41,896 nucleotides of DNA from Paraglaciecola hydrolytica (GCF_001565895.1 NZ_LSNE01000005.1:51629-93524), one strand, 5' to 3'; shown: positions 1-10,053, counted from the stretch's first letter. Notes: generated by a model from the letters alone, not told the origin. A program made the numbers and translations.

Positions 1-780
1 TTAGAAGATTTTTTGTCGATGAAACTTTTTATGCGAAAAAATCGCTCGTTGTTGTTAACCGATGAAGGTCAAAGCTATTTTCTGGATTTGAAAGAGATTT
101 TTCGCAGCCTGCAAGATGCTACTGAGCGTTTAGTGGCCAGAGGCGCCAAAGGTACTATTACGGTGGCCTTACCGCCCAGTTTTGCTATTCAATGGTTGGT
201 ACCGCGTATTAGCCGTTTTAGCCAGCTTAATCCTGATATTGATGTGCGCATTAAAGCCGTGGATTTTGATGAGGGTTTTTTAAGCGATGATGTGGATGTA
301 GCCATTTATTATGGTCGCGGTAAATGGTCGGGGGTCGTCGCAGAAAAACTCCATACAGAATATCTAACACCAGTTTGTTCGCCCTTATTATTCCAGAGTA
401 ACAAACCCTTAAGCCAGTTAGATGATTTACGTCACCATGTACTCTTACACGATTCATCGCGTGAGGCGTGGAAGGGCTGGATCAAACAATTTAATATCCA
501 AGGCGTAAATGTTAATCACGGCCCCATATTCAGTCATTCAATGTTAATATTACAAGCCGCGGCTCTAGGGCAGGGCATTGCATTGGGGCATAGTGTTCTG
601 GCGCGACCTGAAATTGAATCAGGCCGTTTGGTTTGCCCTTTTGAAGAAAAACAAATTACCAATAATGCTTATTATTTTGTGTGTCAGCAGTCGCAAGCCG
701 AACTAGGCAAAATAGCAGCCTTTAGGCAGTGGTTGATGGAACAGGTGCGGGAAGATCAGCAAGATGAAGATTTTGTGTAA
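1..780 (+). CDS. gcvA: Glycine cleavage system transcriptional regulator GcvA, LysR family (5' end cut by window)
   Basis: The reading frame is open from base 1, and its first codons read L-E-D-F-L-S-M-K-L-F, the end of a LysR helix-turn-helix domain. The true start therefore lies left of the window. What remains is the linker helix (R-S-L-L-L-T-x-E/D-G-Q) and a complete LysR effector-binding domain. Stretches such as GPIFSHS, IESGRLVCPF and AELGKIAAFRQW closely match my memory of E. coli GcvA, which activates or represses the gcvTHP glycine-cleavage operon according to glycine and purine supply. The next two genes, a DUF423 protein and rlmM, follow gcvA in E. coli too, which supports orthology. 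No gcv operon is visible in the window. Codons and length of the preserved part look normal. Confidence 0.93.
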   Translation, partial: LEDFLSMKLFMRKNRSLLLTDEGQSYFLDLKEIFRSLQDATERLVARGAKGTITVALPPSFAIQWLVPRISRFSQLNPDIDVRIKAVDFDEGFLSDDVDVAIYYGRGKWSGVVAEKLHTEYLTPVCSPLLFQSNKPLSQLDDLRHHVLLHDSSREAWKGWIKQFNIQGVNVNHGPIFSHSMLILQAAALGQGIALGHSVLARPEIESGRLVCPFEEKQITNNAYYFVCQQSQAELGKIAAFRQWLMEQVREDQQDEDFV

Positions 781-789
781 ACCCTTCAC

Positions 790-909
790 CTTGATTGAAA
801 CTTAAGTTTGTTGGCCAGCAAAGCTGGCGGGCTGAAATCCGAGCTAAATATGATGCTAAGCTCATGGGGCTTCATTCATATGCCACCGCCGTGTAATTCC
901 AATGATTTT
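790..909. repeat. Dispersed intergenic palindromic repeat, copy 1
   Basis: The left end reads TTGAAAC and the right end GTAATTCCAATGA, with an internal GCCACCGCC block and a central GAGCT...AGCTC hairpin. The same ends and internal blocks recur at 12588-12644 and 18435-18547. The ends are imperfect inverted repeats of each other. It lies between gcvA and the DUF423 gene. Function is unknown; a mobile MITE-like or REP-like element is a reasonable guess. Confidence 0.6.
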
Positions 910-957
910 TGGTAAAGCTCTAATGTATTAACCGAATAATTTAACCAAGAGAGATGT

Positions 958-1329
958 ATGAAGTTTTATTTAGTCGCTGCAGCAACTAGTGCCATGTTAG
1001 CGGTGATCTTAGGTGCGTTTGCTGCCCATGGCCTTAAATCGAGATTAAGCGAAAGCATGTTAGCTGTGTTTCAGACTGGCGTGCATTATCAGTTTTTACA
1101 TAGTTTAGGCATTATTTTATTAGTTCTACTTTATCGCCAGCACACTCAAAGTTTATTAGTTTGGAGTGCGGGTTTTATGCTGGCAGGTATTGTTTTGTTT
1201 AGTGGCAGTTTGTATGCCTTAGCGTTGACACAAATTAAGTGGTTTGGGCCAATTACCCCACTGGGTGGCTTATGTTTTATTCTAGGTTGGGCGATGTTGA
1301 TCGTAGCAGCCATTAAAAGTGGACAATAA
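958..1329 (+). CDS. DUF423 family small membrane protein (YgdD-like)
   Basis: A 123-residue hydrophobic protein with four predicted membrane segments, at about residues 4-24, 44-60, 68-92 and 98-118. It begins with the family signature of a hydrophobic first helix ending in GAFAAHGL. DUF423 proteins are inner-membrane proteins of unknown function. The gene has an AAGAGAG ribosome site just before its ATG and ends 3 bases before rlmM, so the two are probably translated from one message. The order gcvA-ygdD-rlmM is the enteric order. The family call is firm; no biochemical role can be read from the sequence. Confidence 0.9.
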   Translation: MKFYLVAAATSAMLAVILGAFAAHGLKSRLSESMLAVFQTGVHYQFLHSLGIILLVLLYRQHTQSLLVWSAGFMLAGIVLFSGSLYALALTQIKWFGPITPLGGLCFILGWAMLIVAAIKSGQ

Positions 1330-1332
1330 TAA

Positions 1333-2406
1333 ATGTTAGGATTATTACTCTATTGCCGTAGCGGTTTTGAAAAAGACCTGGCTAATGAAATCCAAGATAA
1401 AGCCAGTCAGCTCAACGTTTATGGTTTTGCTAAAGTAGAGCCTGAATCGGGTTATGTAGTATTTCAATGTTATCAGCCTGATGAAGCTGAAAAGCTGCTT
1501 AAAGGTTTAGATTTTTCCCGTTTAATTTTTGCCCGCCAGATGTTTGCCACTAGCGCACTGATTGAGGAAATGGATGTAGTTGATAGGGTCAAACCCATAT
1601 TGGCTGCCTGTGCAGAGTTTCCATTGTGTGGTGATGTACGGGTTGAATACGCTGATACTACAGATGGCCGTGAACTGTCTAAATTTTGTCGTAAGATCAG
1701 CGTTCCTTTGCGACAGCATTTGCGTAAGAACAATAAACTCACTCACAAAGAAAACCCCAATAAGCCGGTATTACATGTGTTTTTTACTGCTACCGATGCG
1801 GCTTATGTAGGTTATTCGTTTAGCCATAATAATTCGCCTCTGCCGCTTGGGATCTTGCGTTTAAAAATGCCTCATGATGCACCAAGTCGTTCTACTCTTA
1901 AGCTCGACGAAGCCTTTCAAACCTTTATCCCAAAAAACGAGCATGATGAACGTCTACGTGGCAGTTTACATGCAGTTGATTTAGGCGCATGCCCGGGCGG
2001 TTGGACTTATCAATTGGTTAGGCGCTCTATTTTTGTTGAAGCCGTGGATAACGGCGCCATGGATAAAGCCCTGATGGACAGCGGTTTAGTCACTTATTGC
2101 CCGGAAGATGGCTTTAAATTTAAACCGCGTAAAAACAATATTTACTGGTTAGTGTGCGACATGATTGAGCAGCCACAAAAAGTCGCTAAGTTGATGGCCC
2201 AATGGGTAGCCAGTGGGCGCTGTAAAGAAGCCATGTTTAACTTAAAGTTACCCATGAAAAAACGTTATGAATCGGTACAAGAGTCTTTACAAATCATTGA
2301 CGATGAAATTCAAACCCAACAAGCGGGTAAGTACCAATTACAGGTTAAACATCTTTACCATAATCGTGAAGAAGTGACTGTGCATTTGCGGCTTTTAAAT
2401 AAATAA
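1333..2406 (+). CDS. rlmM: 23S rRNA 2'-O-ribose methyltransferase RlmM (C2498)
   Basis: A 357-residue cytoplasmic methyltransferase that would place a 2'-O-methyl on C2498 of 23S rRNA (E. coli numbering) using S-adenosylmethionine. The N-terminal half is a THUMP-like RNA-binding region. The C-terminal half is a Rossmann-fold methyltransferase with the SAM motif D-L-G-A-C-P-G-G-W near residue 217, C-D-M-I after about residue 275, and N-L-K-L-P-M-K-K near residue 305. These fit the K-D-K-type catalytic set of RrmJ-like enzymes. Length is close to that of the E. coli protein. It follows the DUF423 gene with almost no gap. Confidence 0.95.
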   Translation: MLGLLLYCRSGFEKDLANEIQDKASQLNVYGFAKVEPESGYVVFQCYQPDEAEKLLKGLDFSRLIFARQMFATSALIEEMDVVDRVKPILAACAEFPLCGDVRVEYADTTDGRELSKFCRKISVPLRQHLRKNNKLTHKENPNKPVLHVFFTATDAAYVGYSFSHNNSPLPLGILRLKMPHDAPSRSTLKLDEAFQTFIPKNEHDERLRGSLHAVDLGACPGGWTYQLVRRSIFVEAVDNGAMDKALMDSGLVTYCPEDGFKFKPRKNNIYWLVCDMIEQPQKVAKLMAQWVASGRCKEAMFNLKLPMKKRYESVQESLQIIDDEIQTQQAGKYQLQVKHLYHNREEVTVHLRLLNK

Positions 2407-2489
2407 ATTGTGTAGTAAATTTTTCAAGTTGGTAAAACTAGGCCATAAAGCAACGACCATATTAGAGTCATATTGTAATTGTATGGTTG

Positions 2490-2518
2490 GGGCGAAATCG
2501 CCCAGCCATGCACTGGCT
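2490..2518. other. Two abutting hairpins in the rlmM-rutR-like intergenic region
   Basis: GGGCGA/TCGCCC (2490-2503) is followed directly by AGCCA/TGGCT (2504-2518). Neither is followed by a T-run, so neither is a standard intrinsic terminator. They may be an mRNA 3'-end structure of the rlmM transcript. The rest of 2407-2662 shows nothing I can name. Confidence 0.35.
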
Positions 2519-2662
2519 GTCCTATTAGGTCAATGTTAAAACTGTGGTAGTTAAGCAGGGTAAAATACAGACTAAACATTTAAGATTTTGATTTATTGAA
2601 TAAAACGTGGCATACAGGATTAATAATAACAATGCCTATAAAAATAGTAGTAAATAGCAACC

Positions 2663-3364
2663 ATGACAATTACTCCACACAGGTCTAAACCTGCGACTAA
2701 ATCAAAAATAAACAAACAAAAACCAATTCGCACCTTTAGTGCAAGTGCATTAAAACGGCGCAGCAAAGCTAAAGAAAGTAAACGCAAAGTGATTATGCAT
2801 GCCGCACTTGATTTGTTTTCCCGCAGTGGTGTACATGGAACTAGCGTAGAGCAAGTCGCGGCACTGGCCGAAGTCTCAAAAACTAATCTGTTGTATTATT
2901 TTAATAGCAAAGAGCAACTCTATATAGAGGTTTTGCAACAATTACTGGATGTGTGGTTGTTGCCATTACAGGGTTTTAGTGTAGAGCAAGATCCCATCGT
3001 GGCGATCACTGATTACATCAGGGTTAAACTTGAGTTATCGCGGGATAATCCGGCGGAATCCCGCTTGTTTTGTATGGAAATTATTCAAGGCGCGCCCTTA
3101 TTACTTAAGGAGCTTGAATCGCCCTTAAAAAATTTGGTGGAGTCAAAAGTTGAAGTTATCAATAGCTGGATTACCGAAGGTAAACTGGCACCCATCGACC
3201 CTTACCACCTTATTTTTACTATTTGGGCAACTACTCAGCATTACGCCGATTTTAGGGTGCAGGTTGAGGCTGTGAGTGGTAAAAATCTTAATGATCCAGA
3301 ATTTTTTGCCCAGACCCTGCACAATATCCAAAATATTGTACTCAATGGCGTAAGCCCTCGGTAG
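2663..3364 (+). CDS. TetR family transcriptional regulator, RutR-like
   Basis: A 233-residue regulator. Residues 1-38 are a basic, low-complexity extension rich in Lys and Arg. A TetR helix-turn-helix follows (HAALDLFSRSGVHGTSVEQVA, then VSKTNLLYYFNSKEQLY). The C-terminal ligand domain has the RutR pattern (SRLFCMEIIQGAP, FTIWATTQHYADF), so I call it RutR-like. In E. coli RutR binds uracil and controls pyrimidine-breakdown (rut) genes, but no rut genes lie in the window, so the effector is unproven. The start chosen gives a longer N-terminus than usual and no clear ribosome site is seen before it. It converges with the transglutaminase gene, 18 bases away. Confidence 0.8.
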   Translation: MTITPHRSKPATKSKINKQKPIRTFSASALKRRSKAKESKRKVIMHAALDLFSRSGVHGTSVEQVAALAEVSKTNLLYYFNSKEQLYIEVLQQLLDVWLLPLQGFSVEQDPIVAITDYIRVKLELSRDNPAESRLFCMEIIQGAPLLLKELESPLKNLVESKVEVINSWITEGKLAPIDPYHLIFTIWATTQHYADFRVQVEAVSGKNLNDPEFFAQTLHNIQNIVLNGVSPR

Positions 3365-3382
3365 TTTTCAAGGTTAAGCGCA

Positions 3383-5506
3383 TTACAAGAACTGATGTTT
3401 ACTCAGCTGGTTTTTGAGAAGTCTGAGTTCGCGGCGCATTGTGTTGATCGATTTTTTGTGTGATACAGATTTATGTTTATCCTGCCCTTGAGTTTGATAA
3501 TTAAGCTGCAAATATGACTCAGTTAAACGTTTGAATGGTTGACTGATGGCCTCTGGCAGGTGTTGTTGTATGTGCAGGCTAAAATCTAGCGGCCCTTGCC
3601 AATGTGCGCGAATTTGCCCGTTTTTACCCAGTAAAGTAAGAGCTTTTTGATATAAAGCTTGCACAGGATTAAGACGATTAGCATACCAGTGAGGCATAAA
3701 AAACAAGGTTAACAATAAGCCTATTACCGCCACTATCGCCAGACCAAGCATGGCTAGCCGTTGAGGGGTTAACTTGCCGACTATGGCTTTAAATAAATCT
3801 TGTTGTTTTTGACTATCAAATCCAAGTACCCAACGACTCCAGTTGTAATCCATGTCGGCTAATAACAAACGCAAGTTATTAAACAGCGCGATATTGGTAA
3901 GCCGCGCCAAGGCAAAAGGCGAATCCGCCAAAAAACTCCCTTCTTCTTGCATGGCTTGACGTAAACCAAAGTTGATCCGATCAGGGGCAACTAGGGTAGT
4001 TGGGTCAAGTCTTGTCCAACCTGAGTCAGGCAGCCAAGCTTCGACCCACGCATGAGCATCATACTGATAAACACTTAAATATTGCTGCTGTCTGGCTTTG
4101 GCCATCAACTCGCCACCCTGATAACCCGCAACAATGCGCGCAGGTATGCCTCCTAGGCGCAAACTGTAAGCTAAGGCACTTGCATAGTGACTGCAAAAAC
4201 CTGCCTGTTGCTCAAATAAAAAAGTATCAACGGGATCAACAAACATAGGTTTCGGGCGCAGGGTATAGCTAAAGTTTTCTGTTTTAAAATAGTCCAGTAA
4301 AACATTAATAAAAGCCTGCTCATGGGGATACTGTTGGCGTAAGGTGCTTACCCACTTTTGAGTGAGTGGGTTACCTTGTGTGGGCAGGCTTAAATTGAGT
4401 TTACGATCAAGCTCACTGAGGGGTTGGCGCGGCATCGTTTGCACATAGGAACGCAATGCATACTGATATTGGCTCACCAAAGGTTGGTGACTGATCAATT
4501 GAAATTCGTCACTTTGCCATATCTCACTTTGGCTTTTAACTGTGCGTGGTACAGCGATATCCAAAGCATATAACCAATGTTGCTGAGTAGGCTCGGCAAT
4601 AACATCATAGTCAATACTAGGCCCTGCCACTATAGGTGAAAATTCTTGTTGGACTAATTGTTGGAAACGCCGATTTTGTTTACGCAAGGGATGAATTTGC
4701 CAACTCCTGCCGTCAAAATCCTCCATAACAATAGCGCGCCAATAACGATTTTGTTGGGTTGGTGCATTGCCCTCAAAGGTGGCTCTAAAAGCTAATTCGC
4801 TTGACTGAGATAGGCGGGCAATATCACCTGGGGTGATTTTATCGGCCAAACCAGTTTCGCTACTTTTTGCTTTTGGGGTTTGCCATAAAGGCGGCAACTG
4901 AGGCAGCAATAAAAACAGTAACAAACCAATTGGCAAAGCTTGCAGGCATAACATAGTGAGTTGTTTTAGTTGCTGTTTAACCTTTAGATTAGGGGCATGA
5001 AAAAATCCCAAAGCGAGGATCACTGCAAGACTTAACAGCGAATACAACAAGGTAAACGCCATGGATTGTTGGAAGATAAAACCACAACCAAGTAAAAATA
5101 ATAAACTGACCACTAACTGGTAAAAATCACGCTGGCTACGTACTTGCATCAGTTTTAGTGCACAGGCTAAAACCAGTAAGTTAACCATGCCAATCAAAAA
5201 GCCCAGAGGCCAAGCTGAATATATCAGCCCAATAATACTCAGCAGCGCCAGTAAGTTTAAGGTGCGCAGGGTAGGCATATGTTTTTGATAGGCAAAATAA
5301 ATCGCAATACGGATGGTGACACTGCAAGCGACCAACAGACTGATCCAACCAAGCACGGTATCGAGTAGACTTAAATCAAAAATTATAAGTACAAGGCTGC
5401 AGATAATAAAAGCCGGATTGTTTGCCTGATGCTGGCGATCTCGGGCGGCTGATTGTTTTACTTTGTTGCGTTTACTCTTAAATATGAACTTGTGCCACAG
5501 TGACAT
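3383..5506 (-). CDS. TgpA-like membrane transglutaminase (DUF3488 - transglutaminase core - DUF4129)
   Basis: A 707-residue inner-membrane protein. Five to six hydrophobic segments fill roughly residues 30-205 (DUF3488). A soluble transglutaminase-like domain contains the Cys of GFCSHYASAL, the His of YDAHAWVEAW and the Asp of TRLDPT, a complete Cys-His-Asp triad. One further membrane segment lies near residue 590, followed by a DUF4129 tail. TgpA of Pseudomonas is an essential or growth-related periplasmic-facing transglutaminase of unknown substrate. The gene is third in the MoxR-DUF58-TgpA operon. Its ATG overlaps the TAA of the DUF58 gene by one base (TAATG), which implies translational coupling. 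Confidence 0.9.
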   Translation of the reverse strand: MSLWHKFIFKSKRNKVKQSAARDRQHQANNPAFIICSLVLIIFDLSLLDTVLGWISLLVACSVTIRIAIYFAYQKHMPTLRTLNLLALLSIIGLIYSAWPLGFLIGMVNLLVLACALKLMQVRSQRDFYQLVVSLLFLLGCGFIFQQSMAFTLLYSLLSLAVILALGFFHAPNLKVKQQLKQLTMLCLQALPIGLLLFLLLPQLPPLWQTPKAKSSETGLADKITPGDIARLSQSSELAFRATFEGNAPTQQNRYWRAIVMEDFDGRSWQIHPLRKQNRRFQQLVQQEFSPIVAGPSIDYDVIAEPTQQHWLYALDIAVPRTVKSQSEIWQSDEFQLISHQPLVSQYQYALRSYVQTMPRQPLSELDRKLNLSLPTQGNPLTQKWVSTLRQQYPHEQAFINVLLDYFKTENFSYTLRPKPMFVDPVDTFLFEQQAGFCSHYASALAYSLRLGGIPARIVAGYQGGELMAKARQQQYLSVYQYDAHAWVEAWLPDSGWTRLDPTTLVAPDRINFGLRQAMQEEGSFLADSPFALARLTNIALFNNLRLLLADMDYNWSRWVLGFDSQKQQDLFKAIVGKLTPQRLAMLGLAIVAVIGLLLTLFFMPHWYANRLNPVQALYQKALTLLGKNGQIRAHWQGPLDFSLHIQQHLPEAISQPFKRLTESYLQLNYQTQGQDKHKSVSHKKSINTMRRELRLLKNQLSKHQFL

Positions 5507-6504
5507 TAGTTAAACCCTGCTTTGTCCGCAATGGTCGGGTATTGTGCTAAAGCAGTCAGACACGCCAGCCGGTGATTTTCGCCCGAAGCAGGAGCGATGC
5601 GGATATAGGCTAAATCCAAACCAAATTGCTGATCTGCACGGCTGAGTTCAAGTACTTGAAAACACAATTTGCTGAGTGTCTTTTCAATGTGCTCAGCTGT
5701 GCTGTTGTTGAGTGTAAGCCAGGCCACGTTATGACTACTACCATTGAACTCTTTACTTAACATGCCGCGCCCTTTGGCCACCTGTTTCCAGGCTACATGA
5801 CGTAAAGGCTCGCCAATTTGGTAGGCTTTCAAGTGGGAAAAATCATCTTGATTAGTATTGAGGCTAAGGTTATTTGAGGCTCTTGGTGTTTCTTCACTCG
5901 ATAAGGGCGCAGGTACAAGTTCGAGCGGGCAGGCTAGTGGTTTGGGAAAAACCAAAATTTTGCGGTTAAAAGCCAAATGAGTCCAACATTTGAACAAGCC
6001 CAAGGGATAATAACAACTAAAGGTGATGCGCTCAGCCTGTTGCCAGCCGCGATGCTGGCATGGATAACTCAGGCTAACCGGGTTACTGAAGGCATCGCAG
6101 TCAAACCACTGATTGACTTTTTGCCCCATAAATCCGATGTTTACGATACCGTGCATAGGGGTTTTTAGGCTTTTGTCGGCATTGATCCATAAGGGCAAGT
6201 AAACATCGTCGCTGGCATAAACTTCGGGGATTTTTCCCATGCTTACTGACAGTCGCGCAAAGTTCACATAAGCGCTAAGTAGATTGACCAAAAACAATGC
6301 GAGTAAAAAATAGCACAGCAACAGCATCAAATTATTTTGATAGTTAGTGCCCAATAAAAATAACAGTAAACATAACATTAAATACAGCAGGCCAAACTTG
6401 GCCGGAAAGATAAAAATGTTGCGATGATCCAATTGAAAAGCATTGGCGGCCGGTATGCGTTTATCCAGCCATTGGTTAATACGTTGTTGGCTTATGATGT
6501 TCAC
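5506..6504 (-). CDS. DUF58 domain membrane-anchored protein
   Basis: A 332-residue protein with two adjacent membrane helices at about residues 33-75. A cytoplasmic part follows that ends in the DUF58 signature (Y-Q-I-G-E-P-L-R-H-V-A-W-K near residue 235). DUF58 proteins have a von Willebrand A-like fold and usually work with a MoxR AAA+ ATPase. Here the MoxR gene is 10 bases upstream and the transglutaminase gene overlaps downstream, the usual three-gene block. The operon probably supports envelope protein assembly or maturation, but the exact task is not known. No regulatory sequence specific to it is seen. Confidence 0.88.
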   Translation of the reverse strand: MNIISQQRINQWLDKRIPAANAFQLDHRNIFIFPAKFGLLYLMLCLLLFLLGTNYQNNLMLLLCYFLLALFLVNLLSAYVNFARLSVSMGKIPEVYASDDVYLPLWINADKSLKTPMHGIVNIGFMGQKVNQWFDCDAFSNPVSLSYPCQHRGWQQAERITFSCYYPLGLFKCWTHLAFNRKILVFPKPLACPLELVPAPLSSEETPRASNNLSLNTNQDDFSHLKAYQIGEPLRHVAWKQVAKGRGMLSKEFNGSSHNVAWLTLNNSTAEHIEKTLSKLCFQVLELSRADQQFGLDLAYIRIAPASGENHRLACLTALAQYPTIADKAGFN

Positions 6505-6514
6505 AAACCCGCCT

Positions 6515-7432
6515 TTAGGCTAAAGGATCAACTGCTTCGAGCAGTGCCTGACTTAAACTGCCTTGGGCATTGATGTCGCTGGAGTTACTGCGCAATCTAT
6601 GTTCTGCCACGGCAGGTAATATAGCTTGCACATCTTCTGGCAAAACATAATCACGATTATTGATAAAGGCCCAGCATTTTGCTGCGCTTAACAAGGCTTT
6701 TGTCGCGCGGGGGGATAAAGGGTTAGCAAACTGCTGACTTTCGCGGCTAAAGGTCACTAAGCGAATAATGTAGTTAAGCAATTCATCTGAAGCATGTACG
6801 CCGACAGTGAGTTGTTGGGCTGCGGTAAATTGGGCATAACTCATCACTTCACTGACTTGTGGTTTTTCACCATTATATTGCTGTAACAGCATGGTTTTTT
6901 CGGCTTCTCTATCAGGGTAACCCAGTTGGATACGCATTAAAAAACGATCTAACTGCGACTCGGGTAGCGGATACGTACCCGCTTGATGAGCAGGGTTTTG
7001 GGTACCAATTACAAAAAATGGTGAAGGTAATGTGCGGGTCACTCCATCCAAACTAACCTGACGTTCTTCCATGGCTTCAAGTAAGGCACTTTGGGTTTTA
7101 GGGCTAGCACGGTTTATTTCGTCAGCCAGTACAAGTTGACTGAATATAGGGCCGGGATGAAATTGAAAAGTTTGGGCCTGATTATCAAATATATTGATCC
7201 CCAACATGTCAGCGGGAAGCAAATCAGAGGTAAATTGAATACGTGAATACTGCAATCCCAGTACCTTAGCCAGAGTATGAGATAAGGTGGTTTTGCCCAT
7301 ACCGGGTAAATCTTCAATCAACAGATGGCCGTTGGCTAATAGACAAGTGATCGCCAGTTTAATTTGCTGCTGTTTGCCGATCAGGATACGGCTGCAGTGG
7401 TGAATAGCTTGGTTGAGAAGTTGTTGGGTCAT
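6515..7432 (-). CDS. MoxR family AAA+ ATPase
   Basis: A 305-residue AAA+ ATPase. Walker A is G-M-G-K-T-T in EDLPGMGKTT near residue 40, and Walker B is LVLADEINRA near residue 105. Sensor 1 lies in FFVIGTQNP, and an arginine-rich sensor 2 lies in SPRATKALLSAAK. MoxR proteins act as chaperone-like ATPases for metal or cofactor insertion and complex assembly, together with VWA or DUF58 partners. It is the first gene of a minus-strand operon with DUF58 and TgpA-like genes; the divergent seqA lies about 190 bases away. The family is clear, the client is unknown. Confidence 0.93.
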   Translation of the reverse strand: MTQQLLNQAIHHCSRILIGKQQQIKLAITCLLANGHLLIEDLPGMGKTTLSHTLAKVLGLQYSRIQFTSDLLPADMLGINIFDNQAQTFQFHPGPIFSQLVLADEINRASPKTQSALLEAMEERQVSLDGVTRTLPSPFFVIGTQNPAHQAGTYPLPESQLDRFLMRIQLGYPDREAEKTMLLQQYNGEKPQVSEVMSYAQFTAAQQLTVGVHASDELLNYIIRLVTFSRESQQFANPLSPRATKALLSAAKCWAFINNRDYVLPEDVQAILPAVAEHRLRSNSSDINAQGSLSQALLEAVDPLA

Positions 7433-7625
7433 TATTGTCCGTTTAATGTTGTAGTATGTTTATACTGTAGCCCATCTTACTGAGTTTTAAGATAATTTTG
7501 CTTAATACCTGCGTATTTATATTGCAAGGTAAGTTCACCAATCTGAACTCTTTTGCAATTAAACGGTGATTTGCCAATAGCAATCCGTATAATAAAATTC
7601 ATCGTTAAATTTACCGCAGCAACTC

Positions 7626-8159
7626 ATGAAAACAATCGAAATAGAAGAAGACCTTTACCATTTTATTGCCTCACAAACACAACATATTGGCGAGAGTGCC
7701 TCGGATATCTTACGTCGCTTGGTAATGCCAAATTCGCCTGTAGCACCGAAAGCATCCGCGCCTAAGGTGGTCATAAACAATGAGTCAGTCGCTGCTCATG
7801 TTACATTTTTAAGTGAACTAGAAAAATTAGATTTGCTGGAAATGCCAAAGGTGGTTAACCGCTTTTTAGCCGTGTTAGGTTTATTACATCATCATCATGC
7901 CAGCAGTTTTGCAGGCGTATTAAATATGAGTGGCCGTAATCGCACTTATTTTGCTACCAGTAAAGAGGCGTTATTAGCCACAGGAAGTAGCACCAATCCC
8001 AAACAAGTGCCTGATTCAGAATATTGGGTGATTACCAATAATAATACCCAAAAGAAAGTCACTATGATCAAAGAGGTGGCGCTATTATTGGGCTATTCTG
8101 GATCTCAGGTAGAAAAAGTGGTTAATTTATTTTGTCCAGAAGAACAAATCACACCCTAA
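7626..8159 (+). CDS. seqA: Negative modulator of replication initiation SeqA
   Basis: A 177-residue protein, close to the usual 180. The N-terminal 35 residues ([15 protein letters not shown]...SASDILRRL) are the ribbon-helix-helix oligomerisation domain. The C-terminal half has the hemimethylated-GATC-binding elements [14 protein letters not shown] and TNNNTQKK. SeqA sequesters newly replicated oriC and organises DNA behind forks, so its presence implies Dam methylation in this organism. It is 13 bases upstream of pgm, the enteric arrangement, and presumably shares its promoter. An in-frame start at 7626 matches the family N-terminus exactly. Confidence 0.96.
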   Translation: MKTIEIEEDLYHFIASQTQHIGESASDILRRLVMPNSPVAPKASAPKVVINNESVAAHVTFLSELEKLDLLEMPKVVNRFLAVLGLLHHHHASSFAGVLNMSGRNRTYFATSKEALLATGSSTNPKQVPDSEYWVITNNNTQKKVTMIKEVALLLGYSGSQVEKVVNLFCPEEQITP

Positions 8160-8172
8160 TAAAAGGAACGTT

Positions 8173-9828
8173 ATGGCACTTCATCCCCAAGCTGGTAAAC
8201 CAGCAACTAAGCAGCAGTTAGTTAATGTTGCACGTTTAATTAGCGCGTATTACACCAATAAGCCCGAAACAGGTAATGTAATGCAAGCCGTTGCTTTTGG
8301 TACATCAGGACATCGGGGCAGTGCATTTTTAAACACCTTTACGGATACACACATTGCGGCGATTTGTCAGGCTTTAGCCGAGTATCGATTGGGCCAGGGC
8401 ACAACTGGCCCTTTGTACATGGGCATGGATACCCACGCCTTATCTGAAGCTGCATTTTCTACCGCAGTTGAAGTGCTAGCCGCCAATGGTGTGCATTTGT
8501 TGGTGCAAGAAAATCGTGGTTACACGCCCACTCCAGTTATTTCACATGCGATTTTGGACTATAACCAAGGCAAAACCTCAGGCTTGGCTGATGGAGTGGT
8601 GATCACGCCATCACATAATCCACCTGAAGATGGCGGCTTTAAATACAATCCTCCCCATGGTGGTCCCGCCGACAGTGATGTGACCAATATTATTCAGCAA
8701 CGTGCCAATGAACTAATCGCTCAGGATTTACAGGGCGTTAAACGTATGTCATTGGCAGAGGCATATGCTTCTGAATTTGTTAAAGAAATGGATTTTGCCG
8801 AAAACTACATTGCTCAGCTTGATCAAGTCATTGATATGCAAGCCATTGCCAAAGCGGGATTGCGTTTAGGAACGGATCCTCTTGGTGGTGCAGGTTTGGC
8901 TTATTGGGATAAAATTGCAGCTCGCTACAATATAAAAATTGAGGTAGTGAACAACAATGTAGATCAGCAGTTTGGTTTTATGCGTTGTGACAAAGACGGC
9001 AAAATTCGCATGGATTGCTCTTCGCCTTATGCCATGGCTGGCTTAATAGATTTAAAAGACAAGTTTGATATTGCCTTTGGTAACGATCCTGACTTTGACC
9101 GTCACGGCATAGTCACTACTAAAAGTGGTTTAATGAATCCCAATCATTATTTGGCTGTGGCGATTAACTACTTGTTTCAACATCGTCCCAACTGGCCACA
9201 AAATGTCAAAGTAGGTAAAACTCTAGTATCGAGCAGTATGATTGACCGAGTTGTTGCTAGCTTAGGTCGTGACTTAGCTGAAATGCCAGTTGGTTTTAAG
9301 TGGTTTGTACAAGGGCTACTCGGTGGTGAGATTGGTTTTGCTGGTGAAGAAAGCGCCGGTGGGATCTTTTTGCGTCGTAATGGCCAACCTTGGGCTACCG
9401 ATAAAGATGGCATTATCTTATGTTTATTAGCCGCTGAAATCATGGCGGTGACGGGCAAAGACCCAGGTGAACATTATCAAGAATTGACCAAACGTTTTGC
9501 TGCACCGGTTTATACCCGCATTGACGTTGCGGCCAACCATCAGCAAAAACAAGTACTGAGCAAAATGGATAAAAGTGTGATCACTAATACAGAGCTTGCG
9601 GGCGAAGCCATTTTGCAAATTCAAACCCATGCGTCAGGTAATAATGCGGCCATTGGTGGAGTAAAAGTCAGTACTGAAAATGGCTGGTTTGCAGCGCGTC
9701 CTTCAGGCACGGAAGATGTGTATAAAATTTATGCCGAAAGTTTCAATGGTCAAGCTCATTTAGATGCATTGGTAAAAGAAGCCCAAGCCTTGGTTGATCA
9801 AGTGTTCAAAACGGCAAATGTTAAATAG
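8173..9828 (+). CDS. pgm: Phosphoglucomutase, alpha-D-glucose phosphate-specific
   Basis: A 551-residue cytoplasmic enzyme that interconverts glucose-1-phosphate and glucose-6-phosphate. The phosphoserine loop reads V-I-T-P-S-H-N-P near residue 147. The metal loop is D-P-D-F-D-R-H near residue 305, the sugar-binding loop G-E-E-S-A-G near residue 395, and the phosphate-binding loop R-P-S-G-T-E near residue 513. All are intact. A good ribosome site (AAAGGA) sits before the ATG. It is co-transcribed with seqA and lies upstream of glgP, whose product, glucose-1-phosphate, is its substrate. A terminator follows the gene. Confidence 0.96.
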   Translation: MALHPQAGKPATKQQLVNVARLISAYYTNKPETGNVMQAVAFGTSGHRGSAFLNTFTDTHIAAICQALAEYRLGQGTTGPLYMGMDTHALSEAAFSTAVEVLAANGVHLLVQENRGYTPTPVISHAILDYNQGKTSGLADGVVITPSHNPPEDGGFKYNPPHGGPADSDVTNIIQQRANELIAQDLQGVKRMSLAEAYASEFVKEMDFAENYIAQLDQVIDMQAIAKAGLRLGTDPLGGAGLAYWDKIAARYNIKIEVVNNNVDQQFGFMRCDKDGKIRMDCSSPYAMAGLIDLKDKFDIAFGNDPDFDRHGIVTTKSGLMNPNHYLAVAINYLFQHRPNWPQNVKVGKTLVSSSMIDRVVASLGRDLAEMPVGFKWFVQGLLGGEIGFAGEESAGGIFLRRNGQPWATDKDGIILCLLAAEIMAVTGKDPGEHYQELTKRFAAPVYTRIDVAANHQQKQVLSKMDKSVITNTELAGEAILQIQTHASGNNAAIGGVKVSTENGWFAARPSGTEDVYKIYAESFNGQAHLDALVKEAQALVDQVFKTANVK

Positions 9829-9864
9829 TAGCAGTTGGCTCGTTAATAAAATGTTAAATAATTG

Positions 9865-9900
9865 AGGTTAGACAGTGAAATGTCTGACCTTTTTTGTTTT
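9865..9900 (+). terminator. Rho-independent terminator after seqA-pgm
   Basis: A ten-base stem (AGGTTAGACA / TGTCTGACCT, one G-T pair) with a six-base loop is followed by a run of T. It ends the pgm message and separates it from glgP, whose promoter must lie in 9900-10053. Confidence 0.88.
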
Positions 9901-10053
9901 TTTAACAAAGATTTAACAGAAACCTTGGAAAAATACTGCTAAAACTACCACCAGACAATTAAAATGTAATTTTATTACTACTTTTTTGGCTCAGAATAAC
10001 TGAGCATAATGAATATAAAATTGTGACTTTGGATAAGGTAGAGGCAGCAGCTC

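Noticed and set aside
7553-7765. A 70-codon frame overlapping the seqA start.
   Set aside because: It is out of frame with seqA, which has a full-length family match.
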